Below, one piece after another: positions 8,775 through 18,006 of a stretch of DNA of 64,000 nucleotides. The notes below the pieces were generated by a model. It searched no databases. It was not told the origin of the DNA and saw only the letters and a program-made list of their open reading frames with translations. How positions within the stretch are numbered: the first letter of the stretch is position 1; every line of letters begins with the position of its first letter. The stretch lies in contig JANXEP010000004.1 of NCBI GenBank assembly GCA_025057795.1, forward strand, positions 1 to 64,000, written 5' to 3'. The DNA is from Candidatus Bathyarchaeota archaeon (GTDB lineage Archaea; Thermoproteota; Bathyarchaeia; Bathyarchaeales; UBA233). Made by a program: the position numbers and the translations under genes.

Positions 8775-10445
8775 TTACTTGCGATATTTGGTTATAAGTG
8801 GTTCCAAGTCTATTTCTAGGGCTGCTGTTGGGTTTTCAATTTCAAATTTGTTTAGGACTTCTGGGTGGATTTCGCCTAAAACGCCTACGCGCCTGTTTTT
8901 GGTGATGATTGCGGCTGTTCTGCCCTCTAGGAAGCTGGGGTGTTTTGTCTCTTTTATCTGCCAGTTTTCCACGCGCATGTTAGCAAGTAAAGCTTCGCAG
9001 GCTGACTTTATTTCTGTGAAGTTTGCTGTTGCGTGGGATGTGACTGCGGCTAGGCGGAGTATTCTTTCGCACATGGTTTCTTGGCGCTTGTTGATTTTAG
9101 CTACGTCTGAAACCTCGAAAAGTCTCTGAGGGAAACTTTCATGCTTGTTTTCAGACAAGTTTTTCATGAGCCCCGGCAGAAGCATCTGCCTCACTATGGT
9201 GTATTCTAGGGAGACCGGGTTTGCCAGCTTCACGGGATTTTCTGGTTTGAGGCGCATGTACTCGTAGTGGATGCGTTCGTTGATTAATGTGAAGTTCATG
9301 ACTTCTGTGAAGCCTAAACCCGTCATTATCTGCCGCACCACGTCCGCAACGGCGTACACTGGATGTTTTCTGCCAACGGTTACGGCTTTGGGGATGGTGG
9401 GCTTAAGCCTAAAATAGCCGTAGCCTATGGCTACTTCCTCAACAAGGTCAATTTCGTGCAGTATGTCAATGCGGTAGGGCGGTATAGCAACCTCCAAAAG
9501 GTCTTCCGAAAGCTTATCCGCGCCAAGGCGGCATTTCCTCAAGCATCTTAAAGCCTCGTCGGCTGAAATTTTCAACCCCAAGAGGCGACTAGCATATTTC
9601 ACCCTAAGCTTCATTTTTTCAGGTTCAAGGTTTGGGGAAACTACCATGCGGTCGGGATATTGCACATAAACTTTTTCCAAGGTGCCTCCCATGTCGGCTA
9701 GGGCTGTGGCCAAAACTTTTAGGCTTTTTTCCACAGCCTCGTAGCTTGGGCCCGTAACGTCCAAAAAAAGGTTTCGGGTGTCAGCCGTAACACGGGTTAG
9801 CTCCCCATTTATTATAGGCGGCATTGAAAGCACCTTTCCATCCCTGTCCATTAGAATGGGGTAGCGGGGCGCCCAGTCCACCAAATGCCTGTAGCCTACG
9901 CCTTTCTCATGCCTTTCCAGAATCTCTTTTGGAGTCATTTCCTCGCTTTTTCCCAAGGGGACAAACTTCACGCTTGTAGGCTCCACAGCCGTGTACCTGA
10001 AAGGCGGGTTAACCACGTCTAGGTTGTGAATGCCTATAGAAGCTTTTTTCCTGTCGCGGCCTATACCCCAATGGAGGTCTTCCTGCATCTCCATAAGCTC
10101 GGCCACAGCCTCGTCGTCGAGCGTTATGTCACGGACTATGGCGGCAAGCATGTAAGGCCTAACGTCCGCCACAGCCTCATCAATTATAAGCGTTGCCGCC
10201 GGGTCTTTCGCCTCGTATTTTGGCAGTCCAGCCTCCAGCTCCATGAAACCTTTTAGGGCTCTCGCCACCCCGGCGTAGCTGCAGAAGTCTATGCGGTTTG
10301 GGTTATACTCCGCCTTCACATAGTCTAAGCTTTTCTCCTCTATGTCGAAGCCCATCCATGGAAGCTGTTTTGCTAGCTCTTCGGCAGTCAGCGGTCTACC
10401 AACGAATCTTGAAAATCTCTCCACGTTTAATGTGATCACTGGCAT
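8775..10445 (-). CDS. pheT: Phenylalanyl-tRNA synthetase beta subunit
   Basis: 556 residues, the archaeal short form of PheRS beta. It has the B3/B4-like editing region, B5 domain and the catalytic-like core (for example ILHEIDLVEEVAIGYGY and FTEVMNFTL). It forms the alpha2beta2 enzyme with PheS. The ATG overlaps the end of pheS by 10 bases, so the two subunits are translationally coupled. The last 16 codons and following bases are duplicated, in decayed form, on the far side of the downstream Mg-ATPase gene. Confidence 0.95.
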   Translation of the reverse strand: MPVITLNVERFSRFVGRPLTAEELAKQLPWMGFDIEEKSLDYVKAEYNPNRIDFCSYAGVARALKGFMELEAGLPKYEAKDPAATLIIDEAVADVRPYMLAAIVRDITLDDEAVAELMEMQEDLHWGIGRDRKKASIGIHNLDVVNPPFRYTAVEPTSVKFVPLGKSEEMTPKEILERHEKGVGYRHLVDWAPRYPILMDRDGKVLSMPPIINGELTRVTADTRNLFLDVTGPSYEAVEKSLKVLATALADMGGTLEKVYVQYPDRMVVSPNLEPEKMKLRVKYASRLLGLKISADEALRCLRKCRLGADKLSEDLLEVAIPPYRIDILHEIDLVEEVAIGYGYFRLKPTIPKAVTVGRKHPVYAVADVVRQIMTGLGFTEVMNFTLINERIHYEYMRLKPENPVKLANPVSLEYTIVRQMLLPGLMKNLSENKHESFPQRLFEVSDVAKINKRQETMCERILRLAAVTSHATANFTEIKSACEALLANMRVENWQIKETKHPSFLEGRTAAIITKNRRVGVLGEIHPEVLNKFEIENPTAALEIDLEPLITKYRK

Positions 10446-11944
10446 AGCGGGGTCCTCCTAAGCCAGCCTAAATTGTTGGCGTAAAGCATCCTTATGTCAT
10501 CCAAGCCCAGCTCGATCATGGCTAGGCGTTCTAGGCCCCCGCCCCAGGCGAGCACTGGACACTTTATGCCCATGGGCGCTAAAACTTCAGGCCGGAACAT
10601 GCCCATTCCACAGAGCTCTATCCACCGGTTGAGCTTTGGGTGGTAGGCTACCGCTTGGGCTGAAGGCTCCGTGTAGGGGAAATAGCTGGGCCAAAACTCT
10701 ATCTTTTCAATGCCGAACTTCGTGTAAAAAGTTTTCAAAGTGCCCATCAAATCCCGCAGCGTCGCTTTCCTGTCTACAACTATGCCCTCAATCTGGTGGA
10801 ATTCGGCCAGATGCTTGTAGGTGACCTGCTCGTTCCTGTAAACCCTGTCCACGGAGAAAACCTTTATGGGAGGCTTCTTGTGGGTTGCCAAATACTTTAT
10901 GGTTTCAGCCGTCGTATGCGTCCGCAAAACGAGCTTTCTGGCTTCTTCAGAGCTCCACTTGTAGCCCCAACCCTTAGAACCCGTGATCCAGCCGTTTTCA
11001 TGGGTTTTAGCCACCCCCTCTACTATGGACGGCCGCGGGAGCCTCCCAACCTTGGGGTTAGCCAAATAGAAGGTGTCCATCATTTCTCGAGCCGGATGAT
11101 CTTGGGGCTGAAATAGGGCGTCAAAATTCCAAAAAGCAGTTTCCACTATGGGACCACGGATTTCCGTGAAACCCATCTCGAGGAAGATTTCGCGGGCGCG
11201 TTTTATTATCTGCTGGAGGGGGTGCGGCTTGCCCGGGTAAACCGGAGGCGTGGGCGCCGTCACATCAAACTTTGCGATTTTTAGCCGCCGCCACTTTCCA
11301 GACACTATGATTTGGGGAGTGAGCTGGGTTACCTCCTCAACAAGTTTCAGCCCTTCCCGAACTGTGCTCCAGCCTTCAGGCGTAAGCTCAAGAATGCGCA
11401 GCGCCTTTTCCTCCAGCCTTAACAGTTTACGCCTCTTCAGCAGGTTTAGGGCTTCCAGCTGCTCCCCGCCTAGCTCCTCAACGACAACCACGCCTTTTTC
11501 CGCCAACGTTTTCAGCAGAGCCTCGTCGTTTCCAAGGGGTGGCTCCACGTTCACCTTCAAAACGCATGTTTTGCCTTCCACTGCCGCCCAGTTTTTCCTC
11601 GCCAACCAGCCTAAAGCAATGGGTACAAATTCGCTCTCGATTCCAGCCTCTTTGGCAGCCTCTTCTATGGAGGCTCGCCCCCCAAGCTTTAAAACAGCCC
11701 TCAGAAGGCGCCGTTCCGGCAGACCAAACCTCGCATAGGTTAATCCTTCATCGTTTAACGTGGCTATAGTTCTTTTTTGTTCATGAACCTCTATCATTTT
11801 CTTTTCGGATAATGTTAAGGCGGCGCGCATCAGCGTGGCATGCGCCAAGCCGCTTTTGGCGGCAACCTCGTCAACGGAGGCTTTTCCATTCAGTTCCTCT
11901 AGAGCCAGCAGGATTTTCCTTTCATGCAAGCGCAGCTCGCTCAT
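10436..11944 (-). CDS. pheS: Phenylalanyl-tRNA synthetase alpha subunit
   Basis: 502 residues. The first about 190 residues form winged-helix repeats that contact tRNA in archaeal and eukaryotic PheRS. The rest is the class II catalytic core: motif 2 region FHQIEGIVVDRKATLRDL and motif 3 GGGLERLAMIELGLDDIRML. It activates phenylalanine and, with PheT, charges tRNA-Phe. ATG at 11944 is preceded by GGGAGAA, a plausible ribosome-binding site. The promoter probably lies at the TTAAAAAC/TTTTAAG boxes around 12003-12030. Confidence 0.95.
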   Translation of the reverse strand: MSELRLHERKILLALEELNGKASVDEVAAKSGLAHATLMRAALTLSEKKMIEVHEQKRTIATLNDEGLTYARFGLPERRLLRAVLKLGGRASIEEAAKEAGIESEFVPIALGWLARKNWAAVEGKTCVLKVNVEPPLGNDEALLKTLAEKGVVVVEELGGEQLEALNLLKRRKLLRLEEKALRILELTPEGWSTVREGLKLVEEVTQLTPQIIVSGKWRRLKIAKFDVTAPTPPVYPGKPHPLQQIIKRAREIFLEMGFTEIRGPIVETAFWNFDALFQPQDHPAREMMDTFYLANPKVGRLPRPSIVEGVAKTHENGWITGSKGWGYKWSSEEARKLVLRTHTTAETIKYLATHKKPPIKVFSVDRVYRNEQVTYKHLAEFHQIEGIVVDRKATLRDLMGTLKTFYTKFGIEKIEFWPSYFPYTEPSAQAVAYHPKLNRWIELCGMGMFRPEVLAPMGIKCPVLAWGGGLERLAMIELGLDDIRMLYANNLGWLRRTPLCQ

Positions 11945-12167
11945 TTGACATTCTCCCTTTCCCGTTGGGGTGCGGATGGCTTAAGGATTTGGCGTTTTAG
12001 ACTTAAAAGCGCTTGGAAGGTTTTTAAGCTGTTTGCCTTTCCGCCTTGAAAATGCTTGTTGGCGGATGTTAAATAAATTGGCGGAGCATCCCTTCACCGC
12101 CAAGTAGACATGCAGAAATAGTATTTATGCGTTTATTCCAAAAAGTGAGCTTTTCGCCGGACGCCCA

Positions 12168-12183
12168 AGTAAACCTTAATATG
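12168..12183 (+). promoter_or_regulatory. BRE/TATA box for trpS
   Basis: AAGTAAA is followed by CCTTAATATG, a purine-rich BRE plus TATA arrangement. Its centre is about 60 bases before the TTG at 12239, placing the transcript start near 12205 and giving a leader of about 35 bases. The rest of the 294-base divergent gap (11945-12238) shows only the pheS promoter boxes. Confidence 0.45.
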
Positions 12184-12238
12184 TTTTCGCGAACTGTATA
12201 ATGGGAAGTTATCACGCCAACAGGATGGCGATTGCTCT

Positions 12239-13369
12239 TTGGCTGGACAAGAGAAAAACGAGATGGTTGTCACCCCTTGGGAGGTTAGGGGCAAAATTGA
12301 CTATGAACGCCTCATACGCGAGTTCGGCACCCAACCCATAACAGAGGAGCTTCTCCAAAGAATAGCCAAATACACAGGCGAGGTTCACCTTCAGCTTAGA
12401 AGGGGGATATTCTTCTCCCACCGCGACCTAGACGCGGTTCTAGACCTATACGATAAGGGTGTAAAATTTGTCCTATACACTGGCCGGGGGCCGTCCGGCC
12501 CTGTGCACATTGGCCACCTAATCCCGTGGATTTTCACACTGCATTTTCAAGAGAAGTTTGACACGAGGCTTTATTTCCAGATGACGGACGACGAAAAGTT
12601 TCTGGTGGACGACGAGCTTGAACTTAGGGACACAAGGCGATTCGCCTACGAAAACGCCCTAGACCTCATCGCTTTAGGCTTTAAGCCTGAAAAAACTTTC
12701 ATAATCTTCGACGTTAAAGACATAGACCTGCTCTATGAAATAGCGCTTGAGGTTGCGAAACGCATAACCTTTTCAACGGCCAGAGCCACGTTCGGCTTTC
12801 AGGAGAGCACAAACATAGGCTGGGTTTTCTGGCCAGCCATCCAAGCCGTGCCATGCTTCATCCACGCCAAGTTAACGGGAGAAAACGTTCCAGCCTTGAT
12901 TCCAGCCGCAGTAGACCAAGACCCATACTGGAGGGTAACCCGAGATATCGCCTCAAAAATAGGCTATTATAAGCCAGCCCAGCTCCACTGCCGGTTCCTG
13001 CCCGGCCTCGGCGTGGGCGGAAAAATGAGCGCCTCTGAGCCTGAAACATCCATTTTCACCATAGACCCGCCGGACGTGGTTAAACGGAAGCTTTGGAACG
13101 CCTTCACGGGGGGAAGGCCGACTGTTGAGGAGCAGCGGAGGCTCGGCGGAGACCCAAGCATATGCACCGTGTTCCAGTACTACTATTACCTTTTTGAAGA
13201 AGACGACAAGAAGTTGGCGGAAAGGGAGAGGCGCTGCAGAAACGGCGAGCTGCTGTGCGGCGAGTGCAAGGCGGAGCTAACTGAAAGGGTGAACAGATTC
13301 CTTGAGGAGCATAGGCGCAGACGGGAAAGGGCAAGGGACATAGTGGAAAAATTCTATATTAAACGTTAA
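12239..13369 (+). CDS. trpS: Tryptophanyl-tRNA synthetase
   Basis: 376 residues, class I synthetase of the archaeal/eukaryotic TrpRS type. HIGH is present as VHIGHLIPW after GRGPSGP, and the KMSKS loop is KMSASEPETS. The motif VTPWEVRGKIDYERLI is the typical N-terminal signature. It charges tRNA-Trp, whose intron-containing gene lies at 23.9 kb. TTG at 12239 has a GG-rich stretch upstream; ATG at 12263, eight codons in, is an alternative start. The C-terminal segment has Cys pairs (CRNGELLCGECK) that could bind zinc. Confidence 0.93.
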   Translation: MAGQEKNEMVVTPWEVRGKIDYERLIREFGTQPITEELLQRIAKYTGEVHLQLRRGIFFSHRDLDAVLDLYDKGVKFVLYTGRGPSGPVHIGHLIPWIFTLHFQEKFDTRLYFQMTDDEKFLVDDELELRDTRRFAYENALDLIALGFKPEKTFIIFDVKDIDLLYEIALEVAKRITFSTARATFGFQESTNIGWVFWPAIQAVPCFIHAKLTGENVPALIPAAVDQDPYWRVTRDIASKIGYYKPAQLHCRFLPGLGVGGKMSASEPETSIFTIDPPDVVKRKLWNAFTGGRPTVEEQRRLGGDPSICTVFQYYYYLFEEDDKKLAERERRCRNGELLCGECKAELTERVNRFLEEHRRRRERARDIVEKFYIKR

Positions 13370-13399
13370 CCAATATTTCTAAAGGGTTTTGGAGGTTGC

Positions 13400-13981
13400 A
13401 TGTTGAATAAGGAAACGGTTAGTGTTCCCCTACTTTCAGCCCATAGGTTTGTGCATCCCATGCACACAGTGCTCGTCTCATGCGTGGGCAAGACTGACAG
13501 ACCAAACATCATAACGTTGGCTTGGGCTATGCCCACATCCATAAACCCGCCCCTAGTCGCCGTAAGCATAGCGCAAAGGAGGCATTCCCACAGGCTTATC
13601 GAAGAGACAAGGGAGTTTGTAGTTAACATTCCAACAATAGACATCCTTGACGCAACTTTTCACTGCGGTGTGGTAAGCGGAAGAGACCACGACAAGTTCA
13701 AGGAGGCACGTTTAACGCCTTTACCGGCGAAAAGGGTTAAGCCTCCCATAATAAAGGAGTGCATCGCCCACTTGGAGTGCAGGCTTCACAGCCAATTCAC
13801 CACCGGAGACCACACGGTTTTCGTAGGCGAAATAGTTGAGGCCTACGCGAACAAAGACGCCCTAATAGGCGAGAAGTACAACTTGGAAAAGGCTAGGATG
13901 GTTTACCACGTGGGCTTCGACGAGTTTGCAACCCTTGAGCCTAAAATTTTTAAGCCTAAACCATTAGCGCCTAAAACCTAA
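13400..13981 (+). CDS. Flavin reductase family protein (FMN-binding split barrel)
   Basis: 193 residues of the flavoredoxin/DIM6-NTAB family. The segment DRPNIITLAWAMPTSINPP followed by SHRLIEETREFVVNIP is the usual FMN-binding split-barrel signature. It probably binds FMN and passes electrons between NAD(P)H or ferredoxin-type donors and an unknown partner. ATG at 13400 follows GGAGG, a good ribosome-binding site. The stop overlaps the convergent UPF0173 gene by four bases. Confidence 0.88.
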   Translation: MLNKETVSVPLLSAHRFVHPMHTVLVSCVGKTDRPNIITLAWAMPTSINPPLVAVSIAQRRHSHRLIEETREFVVNIPTIDILDATFHCGVVSGRDHDKFKEARLTPLPAKRVKPPIIKECIAHLECRLHSQFTTGDHTVFVGEIVEAYANKDALIGEKYNLEKARMVYHVGFDEFATLEPKIFKPKPLAPKT

Positions 13982-14649
13982 AAAGTATAGCTCTCTCCGG
14001 GTTTCAAAACTATAACCCTCACCCCAGAAGCCCTTTTTTCAACTTTTTCCACAAACTCTTGGGCGGACTGCGCCAAAACAGGAAAAGTGCCATAGTGCAT
14101 GGGAATAACCGCCTTAGGCTTAAGCAGTCTAACCGCCTCAGCAGCCTCCGAAGCGTCCATGGTGAAGTGTCCCCCTATGGGGATTAACGCCAAATCAAGG
14201 GGGTAAAGCTCCCCAATGAGGCGCATGTCCCCAAAAACTCCGGTGTCGCCAGCGTGGTAAACCCTTTTTTGCTCTCCCTCCAAAACAACCCCCGTGGGAA
14301 CACCCCTGGAAGCTGTGTGAAAAGCTTGAACCATGTGAAGCTTTACTCCTTCGATTTCCACGCTTCCGCCGATGTTTAGCCCGAAAACCCTTTTAACGCC
14401 GTTTTCCTTGGCGTAGTTTCCAAGCTCGAAGGTTGCCACGAAGGCTGCATCAGTGCGCTTGCAAATTTCAAAGGCTGCGCCTAAGTGGTCGAAGTGGTCG
14501 TGGGTAACATAAACGATTTCAGCCTTGCCCACGTCGGAGGCTTTTATGGGCGAGGCTGGGTTTCCGTTAAGCCAAGGGTCGATAAAAATTGTTTTTCCCG
14601 TCATTTCAATTTTAAAGGCAGCGTGTCCAAACCACGTTACAGTAGCCAT
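13978..14649 (-). CDS. UPF0173 metal-dependent hydrolase (MBL fold)
   Basis: 223 residues. It begins with TVTWFGHAAFKIEM and contains the metal site THDHFDHLG (about residues 49-57), HAGDTG and PMHYGTF, in the order seen in UPF0173 proteins. These are small metallo-beta-lactamase-fold hydrolases of unknown physiological substrate. Length and start are normal for the family. It is convergent with the flavin reductase gene and divergent from map, with 75 bases between the two starts. Confidence 0.9.
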   Translation of the reverse strand: MATVTWFGHAAFKIEMTGKTIFIDPWLNGNPASPIKASDVGKAEIVYVTHDHFDHLGAAFEICKRTDAAFVATFELGNYAKENGVKRVFGLNIGGSVEIEGVKLHMVQAFHTASRGVPTGVVLEGEQKRVYHAGDTGVFGDMRLIGELYPLDLALIPIGGHFTMDASEAAEAVRLLKPKAVIPMHYGTFPVLAQSAQEFVEKVEKRASGVRVIVLKPGESYTF

Positions 14650-14724
14650 CTAAATCCACTCCGCCAATCAACTTTTAAGTAATAAATAGTTGATTAAGGT
14701 TAAAAGGTTTAAAGTGTATTCGCC

Positions 14725-15630
14725 TTGGAAGGTTTCGACGAGGAAGCCCTCAAGAAGATTCAGCTTTCAGGGAGAATCCTCCGTGAAGTCCGTGAGGAGA
14801 TTAAAGGCTTCGTCCGAGAAAACATGCCCATAATCGAAGTCTGCGAAAAAGCTGAGGGGCTGATAAGGGAAAAGGGCGCAAAGCCAGCCTTTCCATGCAA
14901 CGTTTCAATAAACGAAATAGCAGCCCACTACACTTCGCCTCCAAACGACAGGAGAGTAATTCCCGAAAAATCCCTTGTGAAAGTCGACATAGGGGCTCAC
15001 GTAGATGGCTACTTAACGGACACGGCTGTGACCGTCTGTTTCAACCAAGAATACGTGGACCTTGTAAACGCGGCGGAGCACGCCCTGGAGACGGCGATAG
15101 ACGCCATCCGCCCCGAAATGCCCACATCGAAGCTTGGAGCCCTAATTGAAAAAGCCGTAAAATCCCGGGGCTTCAAACCCATCTCAAACCTAACAGGCCA
15201 TCAGGTTGGAAGATATCTTGTGCACGCGGGAATGTCGCTGCCCAACATCGCCCACATTTCCACATCAAAATTGAAGCTTGGCGGAGCCTACGCCATTGAA
15301 CCCTTCACAACCCTCCAAAACGCCGCCGCTCGAGTGGTGAACAGCCTGGAGGTCACCATTTTCCGCTTTGTCAAACGCAAACCGCTTAAAAACCCCCATG
15401 CAAAGATGCTTTTGCAGTATGTTGAAGAAAACTTTAAAACATTGCCCTTCGCTTTGCGGTGGCTTCAAGGCGTGCTGCCAAAAGAACACTTCAGAGACGC
15501 CTTCAAAGAGCTTTTAGAGGCGAAGGCTGTTATGGGCTATCCGGTTTTTATCGAAGCAAGCGGAAAACCCGTGGCGCAGGCGGAGCACACGGTTCTAATA
15601 GTTGAAGACGGCTGCCTCGTTTTAACCTAG
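14725..15630 (+). CDS. map: Methionine aminopeptidase, type II (archaeal)
   Basis: 301 residues with the pita-bread fold metal ligands: DIGAHVDGYLTDTAVTV carries the first Asp and the TDTA Asp, GHQVGRYLVHAG the His, and IEPF and the C-terminal AEHT region the Glu residues. The insert before the C-terminal third marks type II. It removes the initiator methionine from nascent proteins. The start is TTG at 14725, which gives a normal N-terminus (MEGFDEEALKKIQLSG). The end overlaps the convergent zinc-ribbon membrane gene by four bases. Confidence 0.93.
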   Translation: MEGFDEEALKKIQLSGRILREVREEIKGFVRENMPIIEVCEKAEGLIREKGAKPAFPCNVSINEIAAHYTSPPNDRRVIPEKSLVKVDIGAHVDGYLTDTAVTVCFNQEYVDLVNAAEHALETAIDAIRPEMPTSKLGALIEKAVKSRGFKPISNLTGHQVGRYLVHAGMSLPNIAHISTSKLKLGGAYAIEPFTTLQNAAARVVNSLEVTIFRFVKRKPLKNPHAKMLLQYVEENFKTLPFALRWLQGVLPKEHFRDAFKELLEAKAVMGYPVFIEASGKPVAQAEHTVLIVEDGCLVLT

Positions 15631-16043
15631 AAAGTAAAAACCTCTTTTTTCTTCTCGCGGACTTCCCTGTAAATGGCGGTTATCAACATTTTCTCGTTGC
15701 ATTTCTGGCAGGGTTCAACTTCCTTAAATATGTAGTCGCCGCGCTGAAACTCCCTGACGTTTTTGAAGCCGCACTTTCTACACTCAATGGTCGTTGTAAC
15801 AGGCGGAACCTCAATTCTTAGGCGCATAATACGTTTCCTCGTCTGTAAAAGCACGTAGGTGCATGAGGCAAGACCTAACAAGCCTATAACGAGCAGGTAT
15901 GCTGCAACAACGTCGTTTCCTTGGCTGTAGGCTGGAATTGCAAGAACCAAGGCGGATAAGGACACGGCTAAAGCCAAGAAAATTATCAGAAGCATCATTG
16001 AGGAAATCTTGTTTGCCGCCGTTGACGCTGTGCTCATTTCCAA
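15627..16043 (-). CDS. Membrane protein with C-terminal zinc ribbon
   Basis: 138 residues. Two hydrophobic segments (about residues 12-38 and 43-66) form a hairpin anchor. A cytoplasmic ribbon follows with two Cys pairs, CRKCGF and CQKCNE (about residues 88-121), spaced to bind one zinc. The family is not recognised. It starts 6 bases after the DUF1512 gene, so the two are probably co-transcribed and may work together at the membrane. Confidence 0.7.
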   Translation of the reverse strand: MEMSTASTAANKISSMMLLIIFLALAVSLSALVLAIPAYSQGNDVVAAYLLVIGLLGLASCTYVLLQTRKRIMRLRIEVPPVTTTIECRKCGFKNVREFQRGDYIFKEVEPCQKCNEKMLITAIYREVREKKKEVFTF

Positions 16044-16049
16044 CGCCTC

Positions 16050-17198
16050 CTACTGACCTATGCCTATAGTGTTGCCCACGCCAACGATAATAATCTTGTC
16101 GCCCTCCCTAGTCCTCTCCAAAACAACCTGCCTAATCCTCTCAATGGCTTTGTCCACCGACTCGAAAACCTCCCTGCGCATGGGCGAAACAGCATCGCCA
16201 ATATCCTCCTTAATTATCACGGCGTTTATTGGTATACGGTACTTCAAAATGGTCTCTTCAATTTTGAATTGGTCGACTCCGGGGCCGCCTATGGCGGCGC
16301 CCACGCCCTCAGCCACTTCGCCAACCTCTTCACCCTCAAGCTTTAAGGCAGCGTCAATCATGATTATGTTGGCTATTTTCCCCTCATTTTCCTCTATAAC
16401 CGTTTTAATGGCATCCCCGGGCTTGCCAACGTTTCCGCCTGGGCCTTCAGCCTTTATAACGTAGGCGGTGCGCCCCTCGAAGGGCACCATTGCAACAACG
16501 CAATCTTTGGCTATTTTTCTAACGGGGTGCCCGTGCATGAGCTTGGCTGCCACCAATGCGCCTACTCCGTCGCCTATGGGTTGGCCGTAGGCGAAAGCCT
16601 TCAACGCGCTGGCGTACGCTTCGGCTTCCCGCATAACCATGGGCAAAATCATCTGTATCTGCATTATGATGTAGAGGCTTAGGGTTTTCTTGCCAAGCAG
16701 GTAATAGTGCCTTATAACCCTGTAAATGTAGTTAAGAGCCATAGCTGCTTCAAGGGTGTTCTCCAAATTGTTAACCTGCGTCTCGTCAGCAGATGGCGCC
16801 AGCAACCGCACTTCATCCTTGAAACGGGCGTCCCTGACATCGAGGATATGCTCAAGCTTCCAAACGATGCCCGCGGGGTCAAGGCTCTGGGGCGATATCG
16901 TGAAATACTCGAGGAAACGGTCAACCCTAGCCGTTGGGTCTGTCTGAGGCTTGCCAAGCTCCTTAATGGTTTCTATGGCTATTCTTCGCCCCTCATCCCG
17001 AATATACTTAAGCTTGTAAAGGGAGCCTTCAACCTCCCTAAGCATAACGTGTAACTGAATTTTCTGTCCATAGAACAGGGAGATGAAAATGAAGGCGTAA
17101 ATAACAATAGTGAAAATCTGCGAGAACACGTCCCCTCCTGGAAACTGGAACTGTTGGTTTTGCTGGGCTATTACCGCCGTTACCGCCGTAATCTGCAC
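16050..17198 (-). CDS. DUF1512 family membrane protein
   Basis: 382 residues with one N-terminal hydrophobic segment (about residues 25-45) and a large soluble domain. The motif VMLREVEGSLYKLKYIRDEGRR and the C-terminal GVGNTIGIGQ fit the archaea-specific DUF1512 family, whose function is unknown. The C-terminal half has a repeated alpha/beta pattern with IIMIDAALKLEGEEVG. It is the first gene of a pair with the zinc-ribbon membrane protein. My family call rests on remembered sequence features, not on a search. Confidence 0.72.
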   Translation of the reverse strand: MQITAVTAVIAQQNQQFQFPGGDVFSQIFTIVIYAFIFISLFYGQKIQLHVMLREVEGSLYKLKYIRDEGRRIAIETIKELGKPQTDPTARVDRFLEYFTISPQSLDPAGIVWKLEHILDVRDARFKDEVRLLAPSADETQVNNLENTLEAAMALNYIYRVIRHYYLLGKKTLSLYIIMQIQMILPMVMREAEAYASALKAFAYGQPIGDGVGALVAAKLMHGHPVRKIAKDCVVAMVPFEGRTAYVIKAEGPGGNVGKPGDAIKTVIEENEGKIANIIMIDAALKLEGEEVGEVAEGVGAAIGGPGVDQFKIEETILKYRIPINAVIIKEDIGDAVSPMRREVFESVDKAIERIRQVVLERTREGDKIIIVGVGNTIGIGQ

Positions 17199-17330
17199 AA
17201 ACTCACCTTCGAGTAACTATAAAATGCTTGGTTATAAGTTTTAAGTAAATCCACTACATGCTCGTGCAGAGCCCCGACGATATTTTGCAAACTTTACGAA
17301 GCGTGTCCCTTTAAACGTTTAAGATCAGAG

Positions 17331-17741
17331 TCATCGTATCATGCTCAGCGCCATGAAAGTTTCCAGAGTTCCCCTCATAATGTCTTTTTGCGTGACTATG
17401 CCCACAACCTTGCCCTTCTCCACAACAAGCAGTCTCCTAATGTTTTTCTCAAGCATTAGAAGGGCAGCTTCGCCGAGCCTTGAATCTGCCTCAATGGTGA
17501 TTAGGGGGTGACTCATAACCTCCCCAACAGAGACTTTCTTAGTGCACAACTCTTGGGGACAAACCCTTTTCATGATATCCCTCTCAGTTAAAATGCCCAC
17601 AGGTTTCCCGCCGTCGTTAACCACCACGGATCCTATGTTGTTTTTAACCATAAGGTTGATTGCCTTAATTACAGGGTCGCCTTTTTCCACAGCTATGATG
17701 TTTTTAGTCATAACACTCTTAACAGTGACAACTATCCCCAT
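17331..17741 (-). CDS. CBS-domain pair protein
   Basis: 136 residues made of two CBS motifs (about residues 5-65 and 70-130). Each shows the GSVVV...GILTERD / RLLVV..GKVVGIVTQKDI pattern. Such Bateman modules bind adenosine nucleotides (AMP, ATP, SAM) and act as sensors for partner enzymes or transporters; no partner domain is fused here. It stands alone upstream of the 5S rRNA gene on the same strand. Confidence 0.88.
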   Translation of the reverse strand: MGIVVTVKSVMTKNIIAVEKGDPVIKAINLMVKNNIGSVVVNDGGKPVGILTERDIMKRVCPQELCTKKVSVGEVMSHPLITIEADSRLGEAALLMLEKNIRRLLVVEKGKVVGIVTQKDIMRGTLETFMALSMIR

Positions 17742-17845
17742 AACAACCCCACATAAATACCTTTAACTAAAGTTGTCAATTAATATTTCATTAGAAAAGT
17801 TTTAAGCTTTACGTTAAAACCACGCCGTTAATAAGGAAGGCGGGG

Positions 17846-17962
17846 CTGCCAGCTTTCCCGGGTTCGCGTGGCCGAAGACCACACTACTGCCGGGAACGGA
17901 GCGCGGTTTAACTTCCGAGTTCGGAATGGGATCGGGTGGGTCCCGCGCCCTATGGCCGGCAA
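17846..17962 (-). rRNA. 5S ribosomal RNA
   Basis: On the minus strand the sequence contains the conserved 5S core CCGAACTCGGAAGTTAAAC, preceded by GATCCCATT, and the later AGTAGTGTGG. The ends pair as helix I: GCCGGC at 17955-17960 with GCTGGC at 17848-17853. The exact ends are uncertain by a few bases. It stands alone, with no 16S or 23S gene in the window, as is common in TACK archaea. Confidence 0.93.
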
Positions 17963-17990
17963 ACCCCAAAATACACGCGGAACCATCCCT

Positions 17991-18001
17991 CATTAACTTT
18001 T
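17991..18001 (-). promoter_or_regulatory. Promoter of the 5S rRNA gene
   Basis: Read leftwards, GCGAAAAGTTAATG gives a BRE-like GCGAAA and a TATA-like AAGTTAATG centred about 30-35 bases before the 5S start. It overlaps the end of the nucleotidyltransferase-like gene. Confidence 0.5.
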
Positions 18002-18006
18002 CGCTT

